From Bacteroidia bacterium (GTDB lineage Bacteria; Bacteroidota; Bacteroidia; UKL13-3): a stretch of DNA of 56,633 nucleotides. Within the stretch, counting starts at the first letter, position 1. The number at the start of each line of letters is the position of its first letter. The notes under the pieces are model-generated. The model saw only the letters and a program-made list of their open reading frames with translations, ran no database searches and was not told the DNA's origin. The position numbers were made by a program, and so were the translations under genes. Shown in pieces: positions 1-7,467 of this stretch. Location: assembly GCA_018058135.1 (NCBI GenBank), contig JAGPCK010000014.1:1-56633 (forward strand), read 5' to 3'.

Positions 1-277
1 TGCCGGTTTCGAAAAAAACGAGCTGGTGTACATCCACACGTTCAGCGGGCAGAAGCTGATTGCCGATTACGATACCTTAGATGAGATTGAACAGCTGGCC
101 GATCCGCATTTTTTCTTTCGGGCCAACAGGCAGTTTATCATTCACATTGACGCAGTTGAAAAATACACCAGCGGAGTAAACAGCAAACTGCATGTGAAAC
201 TCAAGGCTCCTATATCTTCAGAAATAGAAATAAGCCGCGAGAAAGCTGCTGCGTTCAAACACTGGCTAGACCGTTAA
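1..277 (+). CDS. LytTR-type DNA-binding response regulator, C-terminal fragment
   Basis: The reading frame is open from the left edge of the window (frame of base 2) to the TAA at 275-277, so only about 91 C-terminal residues are present. They read as a LytTR DNA-binding domain: a beta-rich start followed by the typical FFRANRQFIIHIDAV stretch (where other members have FFRxHRSYIVN) and a basic end. In this family the domain usually follows a receiver domain and binds direct repeats upstream of target promoters. The receiver part and any partner kinase lie outside the window. An internal GTG at 26 is not a credible start because the domain already begins before it. Confidence 0.85.
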   Translation, partial: AGFEKNELVYIHTFSGQKLIADYDTLDEIEQLADPHFFFRANRQFIIHIDAVEKYTSGVNSKLHVKLKAPISSEIEISREKAAAFKHWLDR

Positions 278-322
278 ACGAAGCAGAATAACTAGTGAAT
301 TAAAATAGATGGAGAGGTAGGG

Positions 323-802
323 TTATTTAAACATCAACCCGTTAATTTTTTTGACAGGGCCTGGGCAATTCTCTAAATGACAATTTACACAAGCATCCAA
401 TACTGCATTGTAGCGTTGTTTGGCATTCCCTCCGGGTTGCATCATTTCATTGAACGTACGCTTAAACTGACCTGCACGTATGTAGAACTCATCAGTAAGT
501 AAAGTGGTATCAGTAGGCGTGGCATTAATAAAATCTACCATCTTAAATTGACCGGATTGTAAGCCGTTGCCTTTTTCAATCTCAGCCCGAATCATTTTCA
601 TCTGTTCAAACATGGCCCGCATGCCCATAGCCATAGGGGCTACTGTTGTACTGTTGGGATTTACACAATTGTCCATGCTGTCCTTAAGAGCAGTACTATC
701 ACCCGTAGCAGTTTCATCTGCTACGGGCGTTTTTTTATCTGACGTACATGCCAGAACAAATACAAATAGTAATAAAGAAAAAAGTGCTGAAAAACGTTTC
801 AT
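323..802 (-). CDS. Lipoprotein with a single c-type heme motif
   Basis: This is a 159-residue protein with a lipoprotein signal peptide; the hydrophobic core ends in LACTSD, so Cys19 should be lipidated. The mature part is polar and mostly helical. Near the C-terminus (about residue 135) it carries CVNCH, a CxxCH heme c attachment motif, inside a DACVNCHLENCPG context. It therefore looks like a small periplasm-facing monoheme cytochrome of the cytochrome c' / DUF-type helical kind, but no distal ligand can be assigned. Its start lies 2 bases from the stop of the DUF4920 gene, so the two are almost certainly cotranscribed. The exact family is not recognised. Confidence 0.7.
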   Translation of the reverse strand: MKRFSALFSLLLFVFVLACTSDKKTPVADETATGDSTALKDSMDNCVNPNSTTVAPMAMGMRAMFEQMKMIRAEIEKGNGLQSGQFKMVDFINATPTDTTLLTDEFYIRAGQFKRTFNEMMQPGGNAKQRYNAVLDACVNCHLENCPGPVKKINGLMFK

Positions 803-804
803 TC

Positions 805-1251
805 TTACATCAGAATTACACCACTGGCTTCAAAAACCAATTCTTTTTTAGGCTTTTTGATAGCATCAATTTCTTCCTGAGATTTACCGGCATCTTTAGC
901 GTAGTGCTTTAGTTCTTTCACTGATGTTTCCTGCCAGCTGGCTACGCCTTCCATTACGGCTGTTTTGCCACCTGAGTTTTTAGGAACAAAAAAAGCATAG
1001 TCTTTAAAACTCACGCGCATTTTTTGCCCGTTACCCAAATCCACCATCATCCAGCACCCTTTTACCTTGCAGGCTTCCAACACCTGTCCGGTAATTTTGA
1101 TGTTCATCTCTTTTTTCTTTTTCATTAAAGCCGGCAATTCAGTAGCGGCTTTTGCACCTTCAGGTGTAATTTTTGCTCCGTAATGTTCCTGAGCCAACGC
1201 TCCAAAAGAGAATAAACCGATAACGAGTAGTGTAGTGAATATCTTTTTCAT
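805..1251 (-). CDS. DUF4920 domain-containing exported protein
   Basis: A 148-residue protein with a cleavable signal peptide ending in GALAQ. The remainder matches my memory of the DUF4920 family: a small OB-like beta domain with the ACKVKGCWMMVDL stretch, where two cysteines flank a conserved GCW(M)M motif. It is followed by a segment on the pattern KMRVSFKDYAFFVP. Function in the family is unknown; the conserved cysteines suggest metal binding or disulfide chemistry in the periplasm. It is the first gene of a two-gene unit with the heme-motif lipoprotein downstream, so a role in cytochrome or copper handling is a reasonable guess but not shown. Confidence 0.8.
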   Translation of the reverse strand: MKKIFTTLLVIGLFSFGALAQEHYGAKITPEGAKAATELPALMKKKKEMNIKITGQVLEACKVKGCWMMVDLGNGQKMRVSFKDYAFFVPKNSGGKTAVMEGVASWQETSVKELKHYAKDAGKSQEEIDAIKKPKKELVFEASGVILM

Positions 1252-1321
1252 GTCAGATTAAATTTATTTTGGTGCTGCAATTTCCAATAACTGTTCCGAA
1301 ATTAAAACTGCATCCTAAAAA

Positions 1322-3229
1322 TTAATAACTATCTCCAAATTTCTTTTTGCCACCTTTAAAACCGGGCTTGCCTGAACGGCTACCTCCGCCTCCACCGCCA
1401 AAACGTGAACCGCCTCCGCCTGATGGTTTCTTCTTATCTCCCCAACCACCGCCAAAGCGTGAGCCTCCTCCGCTGTTGCCTACGTCTCTTCCGCCATCAC
1501 GTCCGCCATCTCTGCCTCCGCCACTGCGGCCTCTGAAGCCTCCACCGCCACCTGATCCGTAATCTCTGCGTCCGCCTCCGTCTCTTCCACCTTCGCGACT
1601 ACCGCCACGTCTTTCCTTACGGTCATTTCCGGGCTCTTCACCTGAAACTTCTACGCGAATAGGACGACCGCGGTGTGCTTCCGACATCATAATTTTCATG
1701 AACTCTTCCACTTTCGAAGTATTCACTTCCACAAATGAGTAAGAGTTCTTCAGGCTGATACGTCCGATATCATCACGAGTAAACTTAGTGCAATCCAGAA
1801 GAAACTTAAACAAGTTACCACGTTCAAATCCATCCATGGTACCCACGCTTACGAATAAGCGGGTAAAGTCCCCTGTTTCACGTGCAGAAGTCGGTTGGCT
1901 GCTGTCGTAATTTAAGTCCGGTGCATTTTTGTAATAGTTGAGAAAACGGTTGAACTCCATAGAAGCAAATCGTTTGATGATCTCTTCTTTGTTCAGGTCC
2001 TTCAGTTCTTCCATAATCTGCGGCAAGAAAGGATCTATGGCATGGTCTTGCACTTCTACCGTATGTACGTTGCTTACTATGTGCAACAGCTGTTTCTCAC
2101 AAACCTCTACCCCACTTGGAATTTTGGCCAGTTCGAATTTGCTTTTGGTCATGCGCTCAATCTGTCTGATTTTTCCAATCTCTCTGGAGTGAATGATGGA
2201 GATGGAAACACCTGTTTTACCTGCACGGGCTGTACGTCCGCTGCGGTGAGTGTAGCTTTCCAGATCATCAGGAACAGAGTAGTTGATTACGTGACTGATA
2301 TCGCTTACGTCAATACCGCGGGCAGCCACATCAGTAGCAACCAAAAGCTGCAAAGAACGCTGACGGAAACGCAGCATTACTTTATCACGTTGTTGCTGGC
2401 TCAAATCACCGTGCAGTGCATCAGCGTTATAGCCTTCTTTAATTAGTTTTTCAGCTATATCCTGCGCATCCATTTTGGTTTGTGTAAATACCAAACCAAA
2501 AATCTCTGGCTGAAAATCGATGATACGTTTTAGGGCAGAGTATTTATTGTTAGCGCGGGTAATGTAATAAACGTGTTTAATGTTGGCTGCGGTGGTGTTT
2601 TTGTTACCCATAGTAAGCTCGTACGGGTTTTTCATAAAGCGGCTGGCAATGTGCCTTACATCAGCAGGCATAGTAGCAGAGAACAACCACACGTTCTTTT
2701 GATCTCCGGTATGTGACAGAATAAACTCAATGTCTTCTCTGAAACCCATGTTAAGCATTTCATCAGCTTCATCAAGTATCACATTGGAGATGTTTTGTAA
2801 GTTGAGGGCTTTACGCTCCATCATATCCATCAAACGGCCTGGTGTGGCCACCACAATGTGAACACCGCGCTTAATATCTGAAATCTGTCCGCTAATGCTG
2901 GCTCCTCCGTAAACCGCTACTACGCGAGCTCCCGGGATGCGTGATGAAAAATTATCCAGGTCACTTTTTACCTGCATACATAACTCACGGGTTGGACATA
3001 AAATCAACCCCTGCAGCTGTTTGCTGCTGAAGTCAATATGCTGAAGCAAAGGCAAACCAAAGGCAGCAGTTTTTCCGGTTCCGGTTTGTGCTAATCCAAT
3101 AAAATCAACTTTGTCGGCAATCAGTACAGGAATAGCCTCCTGCTGAATGGGAGTGGGTTCGGTAAACCCTAATTGGGTGACGGCCTCAATAATTTCGGGC
3201 CTTAATCCCAATGAAGAAAATAAACTCAT
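1322..3229 (-). CDS. deaD: DEAD-box ATP-dependent RNA helicase with RGG-like tail
   Basis: A 635-residue DEAD-box helicase of the DeaD/CsdA type. All hallmark motifs are visible: Q motif (FTEPTPIQQEAIP), motif I AQTGTGKT, PTRELCMQ, TPGRLMD, motif II DEAD, SAT, and in the second RecA lobe the HGDLSQQQRD and HRSGRTARAGKTG motifs. Residues about 480-550 form a DbpA-like RNA-binding domain (RIGRISLKNSYSFVEV region). The last 90 residues are a Gly/Arg/Lys-rich, low-complexity tail likely to bind RNA nonspecifically. The role expected from the family is unwinding of structured RNA in ribosome assembly and in cold. A strong promoter and a 5'-UTR hairpin lie upstream. Confidence 0.95.
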   Translation of the reverse strand: MSLFSSLGLRPEIIEAVTQLGFTEPTPIQQEAIPVLIADKVDFIGLAQTGTGKTAAFGLPLLQHIDFSSKQLQGLILCPTRELCMQVKSDLDNFSSRIPGARVVAVYGGASISGQISDIKRGVHIVVATPGRLMDMMERKALNLQNISNVILDEADEMLNMGFREDIEFILSHTGDQKNVWLFSATMPADVRHIASRFMKNPYELTMGNKNTTAANIKHVYYITRANNKYSALKRIIDFQPEIFGLVFTQTKMDAQDIAEKLIKEGYNADALHGDLSQQQRDKVMLRFRQRSLQLLVATDVAARGIDVSDISHVINYSVPDDLESYTHRSGRTARAGKTGVSISIIHSREIGKIRQIERMTKSKFELAKIPSGVEVCEKQLLHIVSNVHTVEVQDHAIDPFLPQIMEELKDLNKEEIIKRFASMEFNRFLNYYKNAPDLNYDSSQPTSARETGDFTRLFVSVGTMDGFERGNLFKFLLDCTKFTRDDIGRISLKNSYSFVEVNTSKVEEFMKIMMSEAHRGRPIRVEVSGEEPGNDRKERRGGSREGGRDGGGRRDYGSGGGGGFRGRSGGGRDGGRDGGRDVGNSGGGSRFGGGWGDKKKPSGGGGSRFGGGGGGSRSGKPGFKGGKKKFGDSY

Positions 3230-3266
3230 AAATAAATTGTTACATCGCTTTTCAATAGTGAAAAGG
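3229..3266 (-). promoter_or_regulatory. 5' UTR of the DEAD-box gene with a 7-bp hairpin
   Basis: Between the predicted transcription start (about 3266) and the ATG at 3229 the minus strand carries CTTTTCA-CTAT-TGAAAAG, a perfect 7-bp stem with a 4-nt loop (about 3244-3261). Cold-shock helicase genes are often controlled through structured leaders, so this could be a regulatory element. The stem is AT-rich and may be weak. Confidence 0.35.
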
Positions 3267-3272
3267 CGGGCG

Positions 3273-3303
3273 CAAAGGTAACATAAAAAAGTTGGTAAAC
3301 AAA
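3273..3303 (-). promoter_or_regulatory. Bacteroidota promoter for the DEAD-box gene
   Basis: Read on the minus strand: TTTG (3300-3303), 19 bases, then TACCTTTG (3273-3280). This is an exact match to the Bacteroidota sigma-ABfr consensus, -33 TTTG and -7 TAnnTTTG. The predicted start is about 37 bases upstream of the helicase ATG. Confidence 0.8.
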
Positions 3304-3319
3304 TGTTTAGCTCCGAATA

Positions 3320-3523
3320 CTACTCAAACAGGATGTCGGCATATTCACCATAAACATCCTTAACATGGCTATGTTTTCGCTTGATGTGCCTGCGGAAAAA
3401 TCGCACCTTTTTCTTTACCCAACCTAACAGCAGTGCAATAAGCCAAATAACTGAGAACAATACTAATTGTGCAACAAATGCGGTGTAAAACCAAGAAGGA
3501 AGCAATTGAAAAAGCAGTTCCAT
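3320..3523 (-). CDS. Small membrane protein, unknown
   Basis: About 67 residues from the ATG at 3523. A TTG at 3547 gives 75 residues, but it sits inside a CACCTTTG box that resembles a -7 promoter element. There is one long hydrophobic segment (about 20-35 residues, VAQLVLFSVIWLIALLLGW), then a strongly basic patch (KKKVRFFRRHIKRKH) and an acidic C-terminus, so the topology is probably N-out/C-in. No family is recognised. It lies alone between the helicase promoter and the divergent trhO gene. Expression is plausible but unproven. Confidence 0.5.
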   Translation of the reverse strand: MELLFQLLPSWFYTAFVAQLVLFSVIWLIALLLGWVKKKVRFFRRHIKRKHSHVKDVYGEYADILFE

Positions 3524-3660
3524 AAACGTATTTATTAACTGTTTCAAAGGTGACTAACGAGTTTAAACTTATAGGGAACAAAGGGTTATCTTTATATTAC
3601 TCTTCATAAATGTTATCCTGAGCAAATGATAAAAATCATGCTATTTTATTGACAGAGAAC

Positions 3661-3668
3661 TATCTTTG
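3661..3668 (+). promoter_or_regulatory. -7 promoter element for trhO
   Basis: TATCTTTG matches TAnnTTTG and lies only 9 bases before the ATG at 3678. No good -33 TTG is seen at 18-20 bases spacing. It implies a 5' UTR of a few bases at most, and it shows that the in-frame TTG at 3666-3668 is part of the promoter rather than a start codon. Confidence 0.6.
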
Positions 3669-3677
3669 CAGGCTGTT

Positions 3678-4622
3678 ATGAGTACAGAACGCACACACTA
3701 TATCTTACTTTACTACTGCTACTCTCCCATCGAAAACGGAGAAGAGTTTGCTCAGGCACATTACGATTTTTGCAAAAGTCTTAAAATACGCGGTAGAATC
3801 ATTGTTGCTGATGAAGGGCTTAACGGCACACTCAGCGGCACTATTGCCTCCTGCAAAGAGTATATGGATACCCTGAAAGCTGACCCTCGATTTGCAGCCA
3901 TTGATTTTAAAGTAGATGAAAGTGACGGACATGCTTTTCAAAAACTACATGTACGTTATAAACCTGAAATTGTGCACTCAGGCCTGCGTGACCCCAAAGT
4001 AATTGACCCGAATAAAGAAACCGGCAAACACATTAACGGAGCAGATTTTCTGAAACTGAAAGAAGAAGAAGATGTGGTGATACTGGACGTGCGCTCCAAC
4101 TATGAGCACAACGTGGGCCGTTTTAAAAATGCCATCACGTTGGATATTGATAACTTCAGAGATTTTCCTGAAAAAGTAAAAGAGCTGGAACACCTTAAAA
4201 ACAAAAAAGTGATTACCTATTGCACCGGTGGCATTAAGTGTGAAAAAGCCTCGGCATTGTTGTTAAAAGAAGGATTTAAAGATGTTTTTCAGTTACATGG
4301 CGGTATTGTAAAGTATGCCAAAGAAACCGGTGGTAAAGACTTTGACGGAGTATGTTATGTATTCGACAACCGGGTAACGGTTCCTGTAAATCAGGTTAAT
4401 CCTGAAATTATATCAAAATGCCACGTATGCAATAAGTCTACACCACGTATGGTTAACTGCGCTAACCCGGAGTGTAATGAGCATTTACCGATATGTGAAG
4501 AATGCGGCTGGGAGCTGGAAGGTGCCTGTTCTCCTCAATGTAAAGAACACCCCAGAAAACGGGTGTACGATGGCAGCGGTTACTACATCAAAAACACTGA
4601 CCCTGGCCATCTTATCGTTTGA
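3678..4622 (+). CDS. trhO: tRNA uridine(34) 5-hydroxylase, rhodanese family
   Basis: A 314-residue protein of the YceA/TrhO family, which forms 5-hydroxyuridine at the wobble position 34 of tRNAs using molecular oxygen. Residues 1-100 are the N-terminal ferredoxin-like domain (VADEGLNGTLSG). The rhodanese domain follows at about 120-220, with the active-site cysteine Cys182 in YCTGGIKCEKA. The C-terminus has several CxxC-type pairs (CHVC, CANPEC, CEECGW) that look like a zinc-binding tail. The ATG at 3678 is preferred because the upstream TTG at 3666 lies in the -7 promoter box. It is convergent with the AMP nucleosidase gene. Confidence 0.93.
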   Translation: MSTERTHYILLYYCYSPIENGEEFAQAHYDFCKSLKIRGRIIVADEGLNGTLSGTIASCKEYMDTLKADPRFAAIDFKVDESDGHAFQKLHVRYKPEIVHSGLRDPKVIDPNKETGKHINGADFLKLKEEEDVVILDVRSNYEHNVGRFKNAITLDIDNFRDFPEKVKELEHLKNKKVITYCTGGIKCEKASALLLKEGFKDVFQLHGGIVKYAKETGGKDFDGVCYVFDNRVTVPVNQVNPEIISKCHVCNKSTPRMVNCANPECNEHLPICEECGWELEGACSPQCKEHPRKRVYDGSGYYIKNTDPGHLIV

Positions 4623-4710
4623 TTTCTTAATCAATTAAGACTCTCTGCAAATAGAATCAGTGCAATCTGTGGCATCATCCTTTATTATTTATGAGCAAGC
4701 GTTTTCACTT

Positions 4711-5484
4711 CTACTCAAATCTCAAATGCTTTACAGATTCTCCTGAGTCGCGTAATTCTATCAAGGAATCAATACCTATTTCGAGGTGTTTTATCACAAA
4801 TTTTTCCGTTACCGCTTTATCGCTTTTAGATGTTTTTACGCCTTCGGGAATCATAGGATTATCGCTTACCAGCAACAAAGCTCCTTTGGGAATTTTATTC
4901 ACGAAGCCCACAATAAAAATAGTAGCGGTTTCCATGTCAATGCCCATCGCTTTGGTTTTTTGCAGGTACTTCTTAAACTCTTCATCGTGTTCCCACACCC
5001 TGCGGTTAGTGGTGTACACCGTGCCGGTCCAGTAATCAAGTTTGTGTTTCACAATCATTGCTGATACCGCTTTTTGCAAACGAAATGAAGGTAATGCCGG
5101 AATCTCGGGCATAATGTAATCATTGCTGGTACCGTCTCCCCGTATGGCAGCTATGGGTAATATTAAATCACCCAGTTTGGTTTTCTTTTTTAATCCACCG
5201 CACTTGCCCAAAAACAAAACTGCTTTAGGTGCAACAGCTGAAAGTAAATCCATACAAGTGGCAGCATTAGCGCTTCCCATTCCGAAGTTCATAATGGTAA
5301 TGCCATTGGCCGTAGCCGTTTGCATGGGTTTATCCAACCCTTCAACAGGTACTTTAAACTTGGCTGCAAACAGTTCAACGTAATGTATAAAGTTAGTGAG
5401 CAAAATATATTTGCCAAACCCGTTCAGCGGGCGTCCGGTGTAACGGGGCAGCCAATCTTTTACAATTTCTTCTTTTGTCTTCAT
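4711..5484 (-). CDS. amn: AMP nucleosidase, short Bacteroidota form
   Basis: A 257-residue member of the PNP/UDP phosphorylase superfamily. It resembles the short Bacteroidota AMP nucleosidases, which lack the N-terminal domain of E. coli Amn (about 480 residues). Visible signatures are the NFGMGSANAAT phosphate/ribose-binding loop, FLGKCGGLK, the GDGTSNDY stretch and GIDMETATIF, which supplies the ribose-binding Glu. The family cleaves AMP to adenine and ribose 5-phosphate, linking purine salvage to sugar metabolism. It is divergent from the nucleoside phosphorylase at 5532, with 47 bases between them, which suggests coordinated control of nucleoside salvage. Confidence 0.88.
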   Translation of the reverse strand: MKTKEEIVKDWLPRYTGRPLNGFGKYILLTNFIHYVELFAAKFKVPVEGLDKPMQTATANGITIMNFGMGSANAATCMDLLSAVAPKAVLFLGKCGGLKKKTKLGDLILPIAAIRGDGTSNDYIMPEIPALPSFRLQKAVSAMIVKHKLDYWTGTVYTTNRRVWEHDEEFKKYLQKTKAMGIDMETATIFIVGFVNKIPKGALLLVSDNPMIPEGVKTSKSDKAVTEKFVIKHLEIGIDSLIELRDSGESVKHLRFE

Positions 5485-5519
5485 GAGTTAAATATACAAT
5501 TTACTTTACAAATCAACGC

Positions 5520-5527
5520 TATATTTG
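5520..5527 (+). promoter_or_regulatory. -7 promoter element for the nucleoside phosphorylase gene
   Basis: TATATTTG fits TAnnTTTG exactly and ends 4 bases before the ATG at 5532. With the usual 4-7 base distance from the box to the start site, transcription would begin at or just before the ATG, so the mRNA may be leaderless. No clear -33 TTG is visible. Confidence 0.55.
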
Positions 5528-5531
5528 TGCT

Positions 5532-6410
5532 ATGGCAACAACAAAAATAGGCAACAGCGAACTCATTCTGAATCCTGATGGTTCTGTTTATCACTTGCAT
5601 TTACTTCCCCAAGACATAGCTGAAACCATATTGCTGGTGGGCGACCCCGACCGCGTAAAAAAAGTATCCAAACATTTTGACCGCATCGAAATCAAAAAAC
5701 AAAAACGGGAATTTATTACCCATACAGGTTACATAGGTAAAAAAAGACTAAGCGTTTTATCTACCGGCATTGGTACCGATAATATTGATATTGTGCTTAA
5801 CGAATTGGATGCTTTGGTTAACGTGAACCTGAAGAGCAGAACAATCAATGCGAAAAAAAAATCACTTCAGCTGGTGCGTTTGGGTACTTCGGGGGCTTTA
5901 CAAAAAGACATAGCAGTAGATAGTTATGTGGTCTCCTCACACGGATTGGGCTTAGATGGTTTGCTCAACTACTACCAACTTAAATACACTAAAAGCGAGC
6001 AGGACTTACTTGATGCGTTTAATGCCTATTTTCATGATGCCCATTTGTTTCCAAAAACCTACATGGCCAAAGGAAATGCAGCACTGATAAAACTATTGGG
6101 GGCACAACACACCACCGGCATCACAGCAACCTGCTCCGGCTTTTACGGACCACAGGGCCGCACCGTGAGAGCCAAATTACATCAACCGGATTTAATTGAA
6201 ACACTTGCTGCATTTACACATAAAAAAGAACGCATCACCAACTTTGAAATGGAAACCTCAGCAATTTACGGATTAGCCGCTGTACTGGGGCATGAAGCCT
6301 GCTCAGTAAATGCCATTATTGCCAACCGTCCCAATAAACAATTCAGCACACAACCCGATAAAGCGGTGGAACGGATGATTAAAGAAGTGCTGGAGAAGTT
6401 GAGTAAATAA
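5532..6410 (+). CDS. Nucleoside phosphorylase, uridine phosphorylase-like
   Basis: A 292-residue PNP/UDP-family phosphorylase. Signatures are VGDPDR (36-41) for phosphate binding, the STGIGTDN loop, RLGTSGALQ, and NFEMETSAIYG, which contains the ribose-binding Met-Glu pair. The overall pattern is nearest to uridine phosphorylase, but substrate choice cannot be read from sequence alone. It would convert a nucleoside plus phosphate into free base and ribose 1-phosphate. It is divergent from the AMP nucleosidase gene, and a strong bidirectional terminator follows the stop directly. Confidence 0.85.
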   Translation: MATTKIGNSELILNPDGSVYHLHLLPQDIAETILLVGDPDRVKKVSKHFDRIEIKKQKREFITHTGYIGKKRLSVLSTGIGTDNIDIVLNELDALVNVNLKSRTINAKKKSLQLVRLGTSGALQKDIAVDSYVVSSHGLGLDGLLNYYQLKYTKSEQDLLDAFNAYFHDAHLFPKTYMAKGNAALIKLLGAQHTTGITATCSGFYGPQGRTVRAKLHQPDLIETLAAFTHKKERITNFEMETSAIYGLAAVLGHEACSVNAIIANRPNKQFSTQPDKAVERMIKEVLEKLSK

Positions 6411-6441
6411 AAAAGGTCGGATACAAGTACCCGACCTTTTT
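6411..6441. terminator. Bidirectional intrinsic terminator
   Basis: AAAAGGTCGG (6411-6420) is perfectly inverted at 6431-6440 as CCGACCTTTT, around a 10-base loop. T or A runs lie on both flanks, so it can serve the rightward phosphorylase gene (stop at 6410) and the leftward OmpA-family gene (stop at 6463). Confidence 0.9.
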
Positions 6442-6462
6442 GCTATCAGTTCCTTCTTTTAC

Positions 6463-7392
6463 TTATTTGCTATCCAATAGCTGCAGTAACTCGTCTAATT
6501 TTGGTGTGAGAATAATCTCTGTTCTTCTGTTCTTCCTGCGGGCATCGGCATTTTTAGCGGCATCAATCGGGTAAAATTCTCCGCGCCCTGCTGCTACAAA
6601 ACGTTTGGCGTCTACTTTTCCATCAACGGTGAGCAACTTTACAATGCTGGTAGCACGCAGTACGCTCAAATCCCAGTTGTCTTTAATGGTTGAGCCGGTC
6701 ATAGGTACATCATCGGTGTGGCCCTCTACCAGTACGTTTACATCTTTCTCTTTGTTCAGTGCCTCAGCCAGTTTTAATAAGGCTTCTTTTCCGCGAGCAT
6801 CCACATCCGTTTTACCTGATTTAAAGAGCAACTGTTCTTCGAGCGATACGTATACTTTCCCGTTTTTGATTTCTACGGTAAGTCCTTTGTCTCTGAATCC
6901 CAAAAGTGCATTGCTGATATTTGCTTTTAACGCCCGTACAGCTGAGTCTTTGGAGTTAAGTACTTGCTGCAATTCAGTAATTTTAGCCTGAGACATTTTG
7001 AGCTTGTCTTCCTGCGCATCAATGTCACGCTGTTTTTGCGACAAACGTGCGTCCAGTTCTTTCAAACTGGTGAGCATTTTTTTCTGCTCAGCCTCGCTCA
7101 TTTTGCTGTAGTCTTTAAACTTGCTGTCCAACTCTTTCAACGATTGGTTGGTGTTGTTGAGTTGTGTAGCCAATTCTGTTGAATCAACCGTTAGAGACTG
7201 CACCCTGCCATTAAGTTGCGTGTTGCTGTTTTTCAACTGTTCATTGTCAGCAGTTGTTTTGTCCAGCTTCTCGCGGCAATCGGCATTACTTTTTTCGAGC
7301 TCTTTTTTAGTAAAGTCGAGAGCATCGTATTTTTTCTGTGATACGCATCCGGTAATGAACATACCGGCTACTAACCAATATTGAATTTTCAT
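6463..7392 (-). CDS. OmpA-family peptidoglycan-associated lipoprotein with coiled coil
   Basis: A 309-residue lipoprotein from the ATG at 7392: lipobox ITGCVSQ with Cys16. Residues about 20-160 are a long heptad-rich coiled coil (many K/E/L/Q, KKMLTSLKELDARLSQK-type). The C-terminal OmpA domain spans about 190-305, with LLFKSGKTDVDARG, VLVEGHTDDVP, NWDLSVLRA and NRRTEIIL, the usual diaminopimelate-binding pattern. It is expected to be anchored in the outer membrane and to span the periplasm to peptidoglycan. The alternative upstream start (TTG at 7422) is rejected because it lies in the -7 box at 7420-7427. Confidence 0.92.
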   Translation of the reverse strand: MKIQYWLVAGMFITGCVSQKKYDALDFTKKELEKSNADCREKLDKTTADNEQLKNSNTQLNGRVQSLTVDSTELATQLNNTNQSLKELDSKFKDYSKMSEAEQKKMLTSLKELDARLSQKQRDIDAQEDKLKMSQAKITELQQVLNSKDSAVRALKANISNALLGFRDKGLTVEIKNGKVYVSLEEQLLFKSGKTDVDARGKEALLKLAEALNKEKDVNVLVEGHTDDVPMTGSTIKDNWDLSVLRATSIVKLLTVDGKVDAKRFVAAGRGEFYPIDAAKNADARRKNRRTEIILTPKLDELLQLLDSK

Positions 7393-7419
7393 AATTGAAA
7401 TCAAAAAATTAGTGATGTG

Positions 7420-7427
7420 CAAAATTA
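7420..7427 (-). promoter_or_regulatory. -7 promoter element for the OmpA-family lipoprotein
   Basis: On the minus strand the box reads TAATTTTG, an exact TAnnTTTG match, 27 bases upstream of the ATG at 7392. The -33 region is poor. The box overlaps the codon that would otherwise be taken as a TTG start. Confidence 0.55.
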
Positions 7428-7467
7428 CCCCACAGTGTAAGGCTGCGCGGGAGGTGTGGATAAAAAC

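Noticed and set aside
1347..1562. 71-codon rightward ORF made largely of Pro and Arg
   Set aside because: It is the antisense of the Gly-rich tail of the DEAD-box helicase; GGN codons read as CCN on the other strand. No promoter or other coding signal.
3369..3581. Alternative 70-codon leftward ORF over the small membrane protein
   Set aside because: The other frame gives a hydrophobic segment followed by a basic patch as in a real membrane protein; this one does not.
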